Below the pieces are notes generated by a model. That model searched no databases. It worked only from the letters and a program-made list of their open reading frames with translations, and was not told where the DNA came from. DNA of 5,810 nucleotides, taken from the NCBI GenBank assembly GCA_023247835.1, contig JAHFFU010000077.1, positions 1-5,810 on the forward strand. The letters are read 5' to 3'. The translations under genes and the position numbers were made by a program. How positions within the stretch are numbered: position 1 is the stretch's first letter; each line of letters begins with the position of its first letter. Shown piece after piece: positions 1-5,548 of the stretch. Source of the stretch: Candidatus Bathyarchaeota archaeon. GTDB taxonomy: Archaea; Thermoproteota; Bathyarchaeia; 40CM-2-53-6; FEN-987.

Positions 1-1
1 G

Positions 2-82
2 GTTATTTCCGAGGACGTTGCGGCGGGGCACTTGGTCTTCGCAAGGCAGTCGCTTGTTAAGAAGCATGCTAAGAAACGCTGA
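2..82 (+). CDS. C-terminal end of an unidentified protein (5' partial)
   Basis: The frame starting at base 2 is open from the window edge to a TGA at 80-82 and encodes 26 residues ending in a lysine-rich tail (VKKHAKKR). A hydrophobic stretch (AAGHLVFARQ) followed by a basic tail is typical of a real C-terminus, and this frame looks more protein-like than the other two forward frames. One of those stops at 58-60; the other stays open to about 150 but has biased composition. The family cannot be recognised from so few residues. The gene would run convergently toward the YchF-like GTPase. That it is coding is inference from composition and termination only. Confidence 0.45.
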   Translation, partial: VISEDVAAGHLVFARQSLVKKHAKKR

Positions 83-94
83 AGACGGACATGA

Positions 95-319
95 GTGGCG
101 AAAATTTCCAGGCGAAGGAAACCGCGCGGCCCACAGAAAAGATGTCTAGCATATGTTATACACACTGAGCGGGCGAGAATCGCGGAATCGTACCCAAAAC
201 GGCTTACTCTTGGCTTTGTCTCCCCAATTCCTTCAGAAAACAACGAGGTTCGAGCCAACACACTTCGCATACTCGGTACCTCTCCGTTGAAAATGCCACC
301 CAAACCTGCGTCGGGCTAG
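95..319 (+). CDS. Doubtful small basic ORF (74 aa)
   Basis: A GTG-started frame of 74 codons lies 12 bases after the preceding stop. Its first 18 residues are about half Arg/Lys (MAKISRRRKPRGPQKR), and the rest is mixed and proline-rich near the end, with no recognised domain, signal peptide or membrane segment. There is no convincing ribosome binding site before the GTG; an ATG at 91 in another frame gives only 25 codons. Its TAG (317-319) overlaps the stop of the opposite-strand GTPase gene (316-318) within a CTAG. It may be a small nucleic-acid-binding protein or simply chance coding in the spacer between convergent genes. The stretch 83-315 otherwise shows no tRNA, clear terminator or repeat. 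Confidence 0.2.
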   Translation: MAKISRRRKPRGPQKRCLAYVIHTERARIAESYPKRLTLGFVSPIPSENNEVRANTLRILGTSPLKMPPKPASG

Positions 320-1527
320 GCATGCCGCTTCGTGCTCACAATCGAAATCACGTCCCTATCCTTCAACACATAATCGTCCGCAACACGCATCTTCGACCTT
401 ACCTCAGTCGCGTAAAGGAATCCCGCAGCCAAATCAGAATGAATCATCCCTGCGAACTGCTTCGCCGTGGTCCCGTATGGGACAAGGTACGTGTCTGGGA
501 GAATTCTGCCCTTGTGGTCAGTGAGCTTCTCCGGGTCCTCGACCGGGTACACGGTCACCATCTGGAGAAGTTTGAAGAAGGCCAAGTTCAACGCTTCCTG
601 AACGCCTGTCGAGCCCAGCGGGATGAGAACTTGTTCCTTTATTCTCGTCAGGGCGTTGGCCTGTTCTGGTGTGGGCTGTTTCTTTTCGTTAATTTTGAAA
701 TTGCCGTCACCTGGGAGGTAGGAGATGACTTCCTTCTCGGCGGCACGCCTGAGCGCGAGTTCGGCTTCGGCACAGCAGGGCACCACCATGTATCCCATGG
801 CTCTCAACGCTTCCAGGTTCTTCTCTGCGGGCGGGACATCCATTTTGTTGGCTGCGATCAAGAGTGGCTTCGAATGCTTGCGAAGCTCAGTAATCAGACT
901 GAGTAGGTTCTCGTCGGACCAAGCGCTTGGTTTTTCAAAGTTCAGTTTGGTCTTGGCCTTAGCTGAAATCAGATGGTCCCTGCGTATTCCTAGGCCGCTT
1001 AGTTTCTCTTCTAGGATTGGGAGGAGATCTTCCTTCGCTCCCTCAACTCGCCTCACCGCGCGGTCCCATTCCTTCTTCACAATCTGCAGGATCCACATGT
1101 CCAGTTCACGCTCCAAGAACCTTACATCCTCCCGTGGATCGTGGGTTCCGGGGTCGCAAGTTTTCCCTTCAGAATCGGTCGAGCCTGAAGCGTCCACAAT
1201 ATGGATAAGCGCATCCGCCTGTCGAATCTCATCCAGAAACTGGTTTCCCAGCCCTCGGCCTTGCCATGCGCCTGGAACCAGCCCTGCACAGTCAACGATT
1301 TCAACTGGCACGAGTCGTATGCCATTCACACAGGTGGAGTTGCCGGGTGAGTCTGTGACATTGAATTCTTGATGTACACAGGGCGTCCTTACGTATCCAA
1401 CCCCTATGTTGGGCTTGATTGTTGTGAAGGGATAGTTCGCTATAGAGACATGCGCTAAAGTAGCTGCACTGAAGAATGTGCTTTTTCCGACGTTCGGTTT
1501 ACCAACGACACCAACGATGCGCTGCAA
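316..1527 (-). CDS. YchF-related (Ygr210-like) Obg-family GTPase with C-terminal TGS domain
   Basis: This 403-residue P-loop GTPase belongs to the Obg/YchF superfamily, archaeal Ygr210-like branch, whose members are thought to act on ribosomes or translation in the cytoplasm. Visible motifs are the P-loop GKPNVGKST (residues 9-17), the switch I segment YPFTTIKPN (32-40), the G3 motif DCAG (79-82) followed by LVPGA, and G4 NKMD (227-230). A helical insertion lies at about 130-200 and a TGS domain at about 326-400 (VPYGTTAKQF). The NKxD motif predicts GTP preference, unlike bacterial YchF/eukaryotic OLA1, which have a changed G4 and prefer ATP. The start is TTG: an AGGA lies 9 bases upstream and no ATG is available before the P-loop strand. 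It sits 24 bases behind fno and probably shares its transcript. Its precise cellular role is not established. Confidence 0.93.
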   Translation of the reverse strand: MQRIVGVVGKPNVGKSTFFSAATLAHVSIANYPFTTIKPNIGVGYVRTPCVHQEFNVTDSPGNSTCVNGIRLVPVEIVDCAGLVPGAWQGRGLGNQFLDEIRQADALIHIVDASGSTDSEGKTCDPGTHDPREDVRFLERELDMWILQIVKKEWDRAVRRVEGAKEDLLPILEEKLSGLGIRRDHLISAKAKTKLNFEKPSAWSDENLLSLITELRKHSKPLLIAANKMDVPPAEKNLEALRAMGYMVVPCCAEAELALRRAAEKEVISYLPGDGNFKINEKKQPTPEQANALTRIKEQVLIPLGSTGVQEALNLAFFKLLQMVTVYPVEDPEKLTDHKGRILPDTYLVPYGTTAKQFAGMIHSDLAAGFLYATEVRSKMRVADDYVLKDRDVISIVSTKRHA

Positions 1528-1536
1528 AGGTGAATT

Positions 1537-1540
1537 TCCT
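1537..1540 (-). promoter_or_regulatory. Ribosome binding site deciding the TTG start of the YchF-like GTPase
   Basis: Reading the minus strand, AGGA lies 9 bases before the TTG at 1527-1525, in the 24-base gap after the fno stop codon. It supports TTG as the true start and translation from a shared message. Confidence 0.5.
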
Positions 1541-1551
1541 ATAAGCGGCGG

Positions 1552-2238
1552 TCAGCTTTCCGAGGGGAGACCCGTGATTCGAATTCCAGCGTCATTGACT
1601 TTATAACGAATATTGATGCCGATGAGAAGGGCTGTGATCTGTTCCACTATTCGCGAATTCTCCAAGCGCCCTCCATCTATCGCCCTAACGCCGGATATCT
1701 TCGTCGCTAGGTCCATGACGACCTTTCTTGTCTCCTGAGAATCGCTACATACGATTACATCAGAATCCACTTTCCTGCTCAGGTCCTGTAGGGATTCAGC
1801 GACCACACTGTGAAATGCGGAAGCGATTTTGGTGTGTGGCGGCAGCAACTTCGCCGCTTGTTGCGCGGCTGAGCCTTCCCAGACTCCAAGGGCTGTTGAT
1901 GCGCTTCCCCCTACGGATGTGGAGAGGGGGACTACTACATCGACAAAGATGTCGTCAGGTTTTATGCTATCCTGAACCGATTTAATCATATCAACGTGGG
2001 CTGCGAAGGGGACGGACATGACGATTATGTCCGCCGCGGCTGCGGCTTTCGAATTCTCCATACCCGAAACAGAGGCATTGCCTCCAACAGTTTCCCGCGC
2101 CTTCTTGGCTGCGTCTTCAGCTTTTTGCTGCTGCCTCGACCCAATAATGATCTTTTCGCCAGCCTTGGCCCACCGAAGGACTAGCCCGAAACCTTGATCG
2201 CCTGTTCCGCCAATCACCGCTATGGTCTGATCAGGCAT
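1552..2238 (-). CDS. npdG: NADPH:coenzyme F420 oxidoreductase (F420-dependent NADP reductase)
   Basis: This cytoplasmic enzyme (also called Fno) transfers hydride between reduced F420 and NADP+. The 228-residue product matches the family length (about 210-230). An N-terminal Rossmann fold carries the diagnostic GGTGDQG (residues 10-16), and GSR (33-35) lies where Fno binds the NADP 2'-phosphate. The central FVDVVVPLS and KIASAFHSVVAE segments correspond to the F420-binding region of characterised archaeal Fno, and the C-terminal AIDGGRLENSRIVEQIT matches the conserved C-terminal helix region. The start is ATG with GGTG 9 bases upstream. It lies behind the malic enzyme gene and before the GTPase gene on the same strand. 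Pairing with an NADPH-generating malic enzyme suggests that it feeds or drains the F420 pool; direction in vivo is not determined by sequence. Confidence 0.93.
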   Translation of the reverse strand: MPDQTIAVIGGTGDQGFGLVLRWAKAGEKIIIGSRQQQKAEDAAKKARETVGGNASVSGMENSKAAAAADIIVMSVPFAAHVDMIKSVQDSIKPDDIFVDVVVPLSTSVGGSASTALGVWEGSAAQQAAKLLPPHTKIASAFHSVVAESLQDLSRKVDSDVIVCSDSQETRKVVMDLATKISGVRAIDGGRLENSRIVEQITALLIGINIRYKVNDAGIRITGLPSES

Positions 2239-2247
2239 AGTCTAAGA

Positions 2248-2251
2248 CACC
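2248..2251 (-). promoter_or_regulatory. Ribosome binding site of npdG
   Basis: On the minus strand GGTG lies 9 bases before the ATG at 2238. It matches the archaeal anti-Shine-Dalgarno core and supports this start. Confidence 0.4.
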
Positions 2252-2280
2252 GCGAAATCTTTGCCAGTAGGACCATGTAC

Positions 2281-2290
2281 GGAATTAAAG
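2281..2290 (-). promoter_or_regulatory. Possible TATA-like promoter element for npdG
   Basis: The minus strand reads CTTTAATTCC about 43 bases before the npdG ATG, which would put transcription start near 2258-2262 and give a leader of about 20 bases containing the GGTG site. The match to an archaeal TATA box is only fair. If real, npdG and the GTPase gene could be expressed separately from the malic enzyme gene; otherwise the 93-base gap is read through. Confidence 0.3.
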
Positions 2291-2331
2291 GCTAGCTCCC
2301 CAAGTCCATAAGTGGAACGTTCCAGGGCCAG

Positions 2332-3666
2332 CTAGGTCGGAAAATCTTGGATAAAACCTCCTCCCATCATGTACCCAGCCTGCTCACGCGCACGTTTGAT
2401 GATTGAGCGAGCGCTGGTGTACAACTCCTCCCGAGTCCGTTTCAGTCTCGCCACGCCCTGCTCAATCGCTTTCTCGGCGACTGCTGTTGCCTCGCGCGGG
2501 AACACTTCCCAATCATCCATTGTTGGTATGATGTTCTTCGCAGAGAGCCCACGTTCTTCTGCCAGCTTGGCGAGTTCGAACGCCGCTGCAAGACACATTT
2601 CATCCGTAATTGTTCGCGCTCGGGCATCGATGGTTCCTCTGAAAATTCCCGGGAAGCCAAGTGAGTTATTGAGTTGGTTGGGGAAGTCGGATCGGCCGGT
2701 GGCTACAACTACGGCTCCTGCTTCCTCAGCCTCCCAAGGCCATATCTCTGGAATCGGGTTGGCGCAAGCGAAGACAATGGCGTCGTTGCTCATTTGGGAA
2801 ACCAGTTCCTTGCTCAGCACTCCTGGTCCTGGCTTCGATAGGGCGATGCAAGCGTCTGCCCCATCCATCACTACCTCTATGCCTCCTTCTTTTCCTTCCG
2901 AGTTTGTGATTTGGCACAGTTTCCATTTCTTAGGGGAGGTTTGTTCAAGGTCCTTTCTATTGCGGTGGAGCGTGCCTTTGCTATCGACAAGTATGATGTT
3001 CCCCGGCTTCGCTCCAGCCAAGATTGAGAGACGAGCCAGAGCAACGTTAGCAGCGCCTGCCCCGATCATCGCTATCTTCACCTCCGAGATTTTCTTCCCA
3101 ACAACCTTCAGGGCATTCACGAAACCTGCGAGAACCACCGTTCCGGTTCCTTGTTGGTCATCGTGCCACACAGGGATATCTAGCTGGCCTTGAAGGGCAT
3201 CAAGAATCTCGAAACACTTAGGCTGAGCGATATCCTCGAGGTTTATTCCGCCGAACGAGGGCTGCATCCATTTGACCGCCGAAATTATTTCTTCTGTGTT
3301 TTTAGTCCCGAGGCAGATTGGGAAAGCGTCAATGCCTCCAAGATACTTGTACAACAAGGCTTTCCCCTCCATAACTGGTAACCCAGCTTCGGGTCCAATG
3401 TCGCCTAGCCCGAGAACCCTCGAACCATCAGTCACAATCGCAATGGTATTCCACTTATTCGTATTCTCGTAGACCGCTTCGGGTCTAGACTTTATTGCCT
3501 CGCAGGCTTCCGCAACTCCGGGAGTATACCAGATTGCGAAGTCGTCGAAAGAGCGTATGGGGCATTTTGGAACAATTTCGATTTTGCCGCGGTAGAACGG
3601 ATGGTACTTTAACGCGAGTTGTGCGGGGAGGAAAGCCTTCCGTAGAGATTCTTCGGTTGATTTCAT
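2332..3666 (-). CDS. NADP-type malic enzyme (oxaloacetate-decarboxylating malate dehydrogenase)
   Basis: Converts malate to pyruvate, CO2 and NAD(P)H in the cytoplasm. The 444-residue form is the usual length for short prokaryotic/archaeal malic enzymes. The N-terminal malic domain has IWYTPGVAEA with catalytic Tyr47, GLGDIGPEAGLPVMEGKALL with catalytic Lys102, and metal ligands in NLEDIAQPK (Glu144, Asp145) and VWHDDQQGTGT (Asp169/170). The Rossmann domain begins at about 198 with IGAGAAN, and a conserved CANPIPEIWP follows. The ATG at 3666 is preferred because AGGAAG (3674-3679) lies 7 bases upstream and a TATA-like box lies further up. An in-frame ATG at 3750 would add 28 residues with no family resemblance and would swallow the promoter. 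Cofactor preference (NAD or NADP) cannot be settled by eye. It is first in the minus-strand set with npdG. Confidence 0.94.
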   Translation of the reverse strand: MKSTEESLRKAFLPAQLALKYHPFYRGKIEIVPKCPIRSFDDFAIWYTPGVAEACEAIKSRPEAVYENTNKWNTIAIVTDGSRVLGLGDIGPEAGLPVMEGKALLYKYLGGIDAFPICLGTKNTEEIISAVKWMQPSFGGINLEDIAQPKCFEILDALQGQLDIPVWHDDQQGTGTVVLAGFVNALKVVGKKISEVKIAMIGAGAANVALARLSILAGAKPGNIILVDSKGTLHRNRKDLEQTSPKKWKLCQITNSEGKEGGIEVVMDGADACIALSKPGPGVLSKELVSQMSNDAIVFACANPIPEIWPWEAEEAGAVVVATGRSDFPNQLNNSLGFPGIFRGTIDARARTITDEMCLAAAFELAKLAEERGLSAKNIIPTMDDWEVFPREATAVAEKAIEQGVARLKRTREELYTSARSIIKRAREQAGYMMGGGFIQDFPT

Positions 3667-3673
3667 GATTCGA

Positions 3674-3679
3674 CTTCCT
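3674..3679 (-). promoter_or_regulatory. Ribosome binding site deciding the malic enzyme start
   Basis: The minus strand reads AGGAAG 7 bases before the ATG at 3666. Its presence argues for this ATG over the in-frame ATG at 3750. Confidence 0.5.
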
Positions 3680-3697
3680 GCCCTAAGTTGCAAGCCA

Positions 3698-3705
3698 CTT
3701 AAATA
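3698..3705 (-). promoter_or_regulatory. TATA-like promoter element of the malic enzyme gene
   Basis: The minus strand reads TATTTAAG with its centre about 35 bases before the malic enzyme ATG. With usual archaeal spacing, transcription would start within about 10 bases of the ATG, giving a very short leader. This is inference from spacing and sequence only. Confidence 0.4.
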
Positions 3706-3716
3706 GCAGCGCAACT

Positions 3717-3737
3717 CTGAGGCTGCCGGAAGCTCAG
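3717..3737. repeat. Imperfect inverted repeat between divergent promoters
   Basis: Arms CTGAG (3717-3721) and CTCAG (3733-3737) are inverted. Allowing one bulged G, the pairing extends to seven base pairs around a GCCGGA loop. It lies upstream of the malic enzyme TATA-like box and upstream of eL15, so it could be a regulator site shared by the divergent genes. Short dyads also arise by chance. Confidence 0.25.
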
Positions 3738-3755
3738 AGAAAAACACCATTTTGT

Positions 3756-3761
3756 CTTAAG
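3756..3761 (+). promoter_or_regulatory. Weak TATA-like element upstream of eL15
   Basis: CTTAAG preceded by an A-rich stretch lies about 35 bases before the ATG at 3795, the right distance for a short-leader archaeal promoter. The match is poor; it is listed as the best candidate in the divergent intergenic region. Confidence 0.2.
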
Positions 3762-3794
3762 GCTTCACAAGGTTGGTTGTGGTCGAAATATCCC

Positions 3795-4226
3795 ATGGGC
3801 ATGTACAAGTACGTGGCTCAGACGTGGAACCGGCGAGAGAAGACTGACCTCCAACAGTATCTGCGGCAACTTGCGATTAAATACAGACGCGAGCCCACTG
3901 TCCACCGGGTTGAGCACCCAACAAGGCTTGAACGAGCTAGAGCCCTCGGCTACAAAGCGAAGCAGGGTTACGTTGTCGTTCGGATTCGTATAAGAAAGGG
4001 AGGGGCCCGCAAGCCGCGCCCGCGGGCAGGTCGCAGACCGAAGGCCTTGGGCGTGACGAGGTACACGCGGGCTATGAGTTTGAAAAACATTGCAGAGGAG
4101 AAAGCAAAGAAGAAGTTCCCAAACCTTCGAGTCCTCAACTCGTACTATGTCTGGGAAGACGGGATGCATCACTGGTTTGAAACTATCATGCGTGACCCAC
4201 ACAATCCGTCCTCGGCCGGAGCCTGA
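3795..4226 (+). CDS. rpl15e: 50S ribosomal protein eL15 (L15e), short form
   Basis: Large-subunit ribosomal protein found only in archaea and eukaryotes; it binds 23S rRNA in the ribosome interior. Family signatures include the N-terminal MGMYKYVAQTW, HPTRLERARALGYKAKQGY (41-59), the strand VVVRIRIRKGGARKPRP, a basic RGRRPK-like loop (79-83), and FPNLRVLNSYYVWEDG (108-123) followed by WFETIMRDPHNP (127-138). The start at 3795 gives the usual MGMYKY beginning; the upstream in-frame TTG at 3777 would add six atypical residues. The product has 143 residues, whereas the euryarchaeal and eukaryotic proteins run to about 190-200 and continue after the DPxxP motif with a basic tail containing RGLTSAG. 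Here the protein ends PSSAGA, so the C-terminal extension is missing or very reduced. It is divergent from the malic enzyme gene, with the kinase gene 83 bases downstream. Confidence 0.93.
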   Translation: MGMYKYVAQTWNRREKTDLQQYLRQLAIKYRREPTVHRVEHPTRLERARALGYKAKQGYVVVRIRIRKGGARKPRPRAGRRPKALGVTRYTRAMSLKNIAEEKAKKKFPNLRVLNSYYVWEDGMHHWFETIMRDPHNPSSAGA

Positions 4227-4309
4227 AAGCGGCTTCGTGCGAAGCGCCAAGCATCACCTATTCGAAGCCTTGTCAATTCACTCTTCCCCCATCGTGGGAC
4301 GCGAACAAA

Positions 4310-5110
4310 TTGCATAAGCCTCTGATCGTGATTAAGCTCGGGGGTTCAGCTCTAACCGACAAGAGGAGAATCTACACTCCTCGAATTCCAATAATTCGCA
4401 GTGCAGCCCAACAGATGGCGGCAATATGCAAAAACTACTCGGTCGTCCTAGTGCACGGAGCTGGAAGCTACGGCCACATTCCTGTCAGAAAATTCGGGCT
4501 TCAATATGGCCTGCAGAGTCCTAAGCAACTCAGAGGGCTGACTACGACCAAGCTCAAGCTGCTGGAGTGGGAAATTTTGCTCGATGAAATATTTCTGAAC
4601 CACGGAATACCCTTGGTACCGTTTCTGGCGTCCGACTTCACGGTAACAAAGAATGGAAGAATCGTTTCCTCGGAACTTGAACCGTTAACGAGGTGGACGC
4701 AAATAGGCTGCGTCCCAATGACCGGGGGCGACATAGTCCCGGACGTCAAGGATGGGTTCTCAATCCTCTCCGGGGATCAGCTTGCAGCGTTCATTGCCAT
4801 CAGACTCAGGGCGAAAAGGTTGGTCTATGGTGTAGATGTCGACGGAATATTCGATGCCAATCCCAGTCTTGATTCCAAGGCACAACTGCTCAAGGCCCTT
4901 ACCCCCGTCTCGGCTGCTCGTTTAGTGTCGAAAGCGACTTCGGGGACAACACCTGACGTGACTGGGGGCATGGCAGGAAAAATAAGGGAGGCTATCCCTG
5001 TGGCACGGCATCGCATCCCGGTTTACTTTGTGAACTTATGCAAGGACGAGAGACTACGGAAGGCCGCCTTCGGCCAAAAGGTCCTCTGCTCTAGAATTAT
5101 GCCGACTTAG
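4310..5110 (+). CDS. Isopentenyl phosphate kinase
   Basis: Amino acid kinase-family enzyme that phosphorylates isopentenyl phosphate with ATP to isopentenyl diphosphate, the last step of the archaeal mevalonate route to ether-lipid isoprenoids. The 266 residues match the family. Visible features are IKLGGSALTDK with Lys9 and Lys18, VHGAGSYGH with the diagnostic substrate-binding His56, PMTGGDIV (136-143), ILSGDQLAA (152-160), YGVDVDGIF (173-181), and DVTGGMAGK ending in Lys224. The His in the GxGxxGH motif separates this group from fosfomycin, glutamate and UMP kinases of the same fold. The start is TTG with no strong ribosome binding site (GTGGGA lies about 10 bases upstream). No better start exists before the first strand, and the MHKPLIVIKLGGS opening fits. 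It follows eL15 on the same strand and may be co-transcribed with it. It ends 4 bases from the convergent pth2. Confidence 0.93.
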   Translation: MHKPLIVIKLGGSALTDKRRIYTPRIPIIRSAAQQMAAICKNYSVVLVHGAGSYGHIPVRKFGLQYGLQSPKQLRGLTTTKLKLLEWEILLDEIFLNHGIPLVPFLASDFTVTKNGRIVSSELEPLTRWTQIGCVPMTGGDIVPDVKDGFSILSGDQLAAFIAIRLRAKRLVYGVDVDGIFDANPSLDSKAQLLKALTPVSAARLVSKATSGTTPDVTGGMAGKIREAIPVARHRIPVYFVNLCKDERLRKAAFGQKVLCSRIMPT

Positions 5111-5117
5111 GCGCCTA
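5108..5117. repeat. Perfect 10-bp palindrome spanning two convergent stop codons
   Basis: TAGGCGCCTA reads the same on both strands. Its first three bases are the stop of isopentenyl phosphate kinase, and its last three are the stop of pth2 on the other strand. Without a loop or T-run it is not a recognisable terminator, so a function is uncertain. Confidence 0.6.
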
Positions 5118-5426
5118 GAGCAACGGAAGTTGCCCAGTTATCTTGTCAACAAGCTCCGCGGGGGCCGGCCCGATGCCCACGCACGTGGGGGTGCCCGGTG
5201 CCACTTGGGTAAGTCCGCTATCGTGAATTATCGCTGAAGGCAAGCCCAACTCGTCCGCTCCCTTGCGAAGTGCAAGCAAGTCGCTTTCGGAATTCACCTT
5301 AACAACAACCTTGGGTTGCCCTTCTTTGAACCATTCCCTCCACCAATCCGGATGTTGCCGACGGGTTTCCTCTGCGACCGTTACGCTCGCGTGCCCTACT
5401 TGTACGGCGATCTTGCCCTTTCCCAT
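5115..5426 (-). CDS. pth2: Peptidyl-tRNA hydrolase, Pth2 type (main reading frame)
   Basis: Pth2 hydrolyses the ester bond of peptidyl-tRNAs dropped by stalled ribosomes and recycles tRNA in the cytoplasm. This is the archaeal/eukaryotic type, unrelated to bacterial Pth. The 103 residues from the first in-frame ATG contain MGKGKIAVQVGHASV (the K-x-GK-x3-Q-x2-HA helix), HPDWWREWFKEGQPKVVVKV (25-44), and HDSGLTQVAPGTPTCVGIGP (68-87) with Asp69, Thr73 and the PGT loop. It ends with the usual VDKITGQLPLL. The ATG is almost certainly internal: the conserved first strand (YKLVVAVRRDLD) is encoded in frame directly upstream to about 5470, but no ATG, GTG or TTG occurs before the in-frame TGA at 5499-5501. 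A one-base frameshift probably hides the true start at 5506 (see next entry). It is convergent with the kinase and divergent from the COG1325-type gene. Confidence 0.9.
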   Translation of the reverse strand: MGKGKIAVQVGHASVTVAEETRRQHPDWWREWFKEGQPKVVVKVNSESDLLALRKGADELGLPSAIIHDSGLTQVAPGTPTCVGIGPAPAELVDKITGQLPLL

Positions 5427-5506
5427 GTCAAGGTCGCGCCTGACCGCAACGACCAGTTTATACTTGAAATCAGCCGTAGCCGAAGCCCCGCCTTTATTTC
5501 AGCCAT
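5427..5506 (-). other. pth2: Likely frameshifted N-terminal segment of pth2
   Basis: The minus strand has an ATG at 5506-5504 opening MAEIKAG in one frame, while the rest of Pth2, including the first beta strand YKLVVAVRRDLD, is in another. Adding one base to the run of four G (C on the plus strand, 5486-5489) joins them into a 130-residue protein: MAEIKAG, then ASATADFKYKLVVAVRRDLD, then MGKGKIAVQ. The strand sequence is characteristic of Pth2, so this segment is coding in evolutionary terms. Whether the shift is an assembly error in a homopolymer, a real mutation or tolerated slippage cannot be told from the sequence. Confidence 0.6.
5457..5464 (+). promoter_or_regulatory. Possible TATA box for the COG1325-type gene
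   Basis: TTTATACT on the plus strand is a good archaeal TATA match. It would place transcription start near 5485-5490 and give a leader of about 60 bases before the TTG at 5549. It lies inside the proposed pth2 N-terminal coding segment on the other strand, which lowers confidence. Confidence 0.3.
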
Positions 5507-5548
5507 GCAGCAAATAAGCGCAAACAAGCAATCCGGCTGGTCCTCCAG

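Noticed and set aside
151..163. TATA-like TTATAC on the plus strand
   Set aside because: No gene or structured RNA begins at the expected distance downstream, so it is probably chance.
244..259. GGTTCGAGCC resembling a tRNA T-arm
   Set aside because: The flanking five-base stems do not pair, and no anticodon or acceptor stem can be built around it.
322..1372. Long plus-strand open frames (194 and 215 codons) opposite the GTPase gene
   Set aside because: They overlap each other and a clearly conserved minus-strand GTPase with all its motifs; their translations resemble no family and are serine/arginine-rich as expected for antisense shadows.
2369..3193. 274-codon plus-strand open frame opposite the malic enzyme gene
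   Set aside because: The minus strand encodes an intact malic enzyme with catalytic residues; the antisense product is low-complexity Ser/Ala-rich and shows no domain.
3667..3750. 28-residue N-terminal extension of malic enzyme from the ATG at 3750
   Set aside because: It has no family resemblance, would cover the TATA-like box, and the ATG at 3666 has a good ribosome binding site and gives the normal family length.
4232..4245. Short hairpin GCTTC-GTGC-GAAGC just after the eL15 stop
   Set aside because: Only five base pairs and no following T-run; too weak to call a terminator.
3765..4250. 161-codon minus-strand frame opposite eL15
   Set aside because: eL15 on the plus strand is unmistakable; the antisense product has no recognisable feature.
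5062..5075. Hairpin GGCCG-CCTT-CGGCC
   Set aside because: It lies within the conserved C-terminal coding sequence of isopentenyl phosphate kinase and has no T-run, so it is not a terminator.
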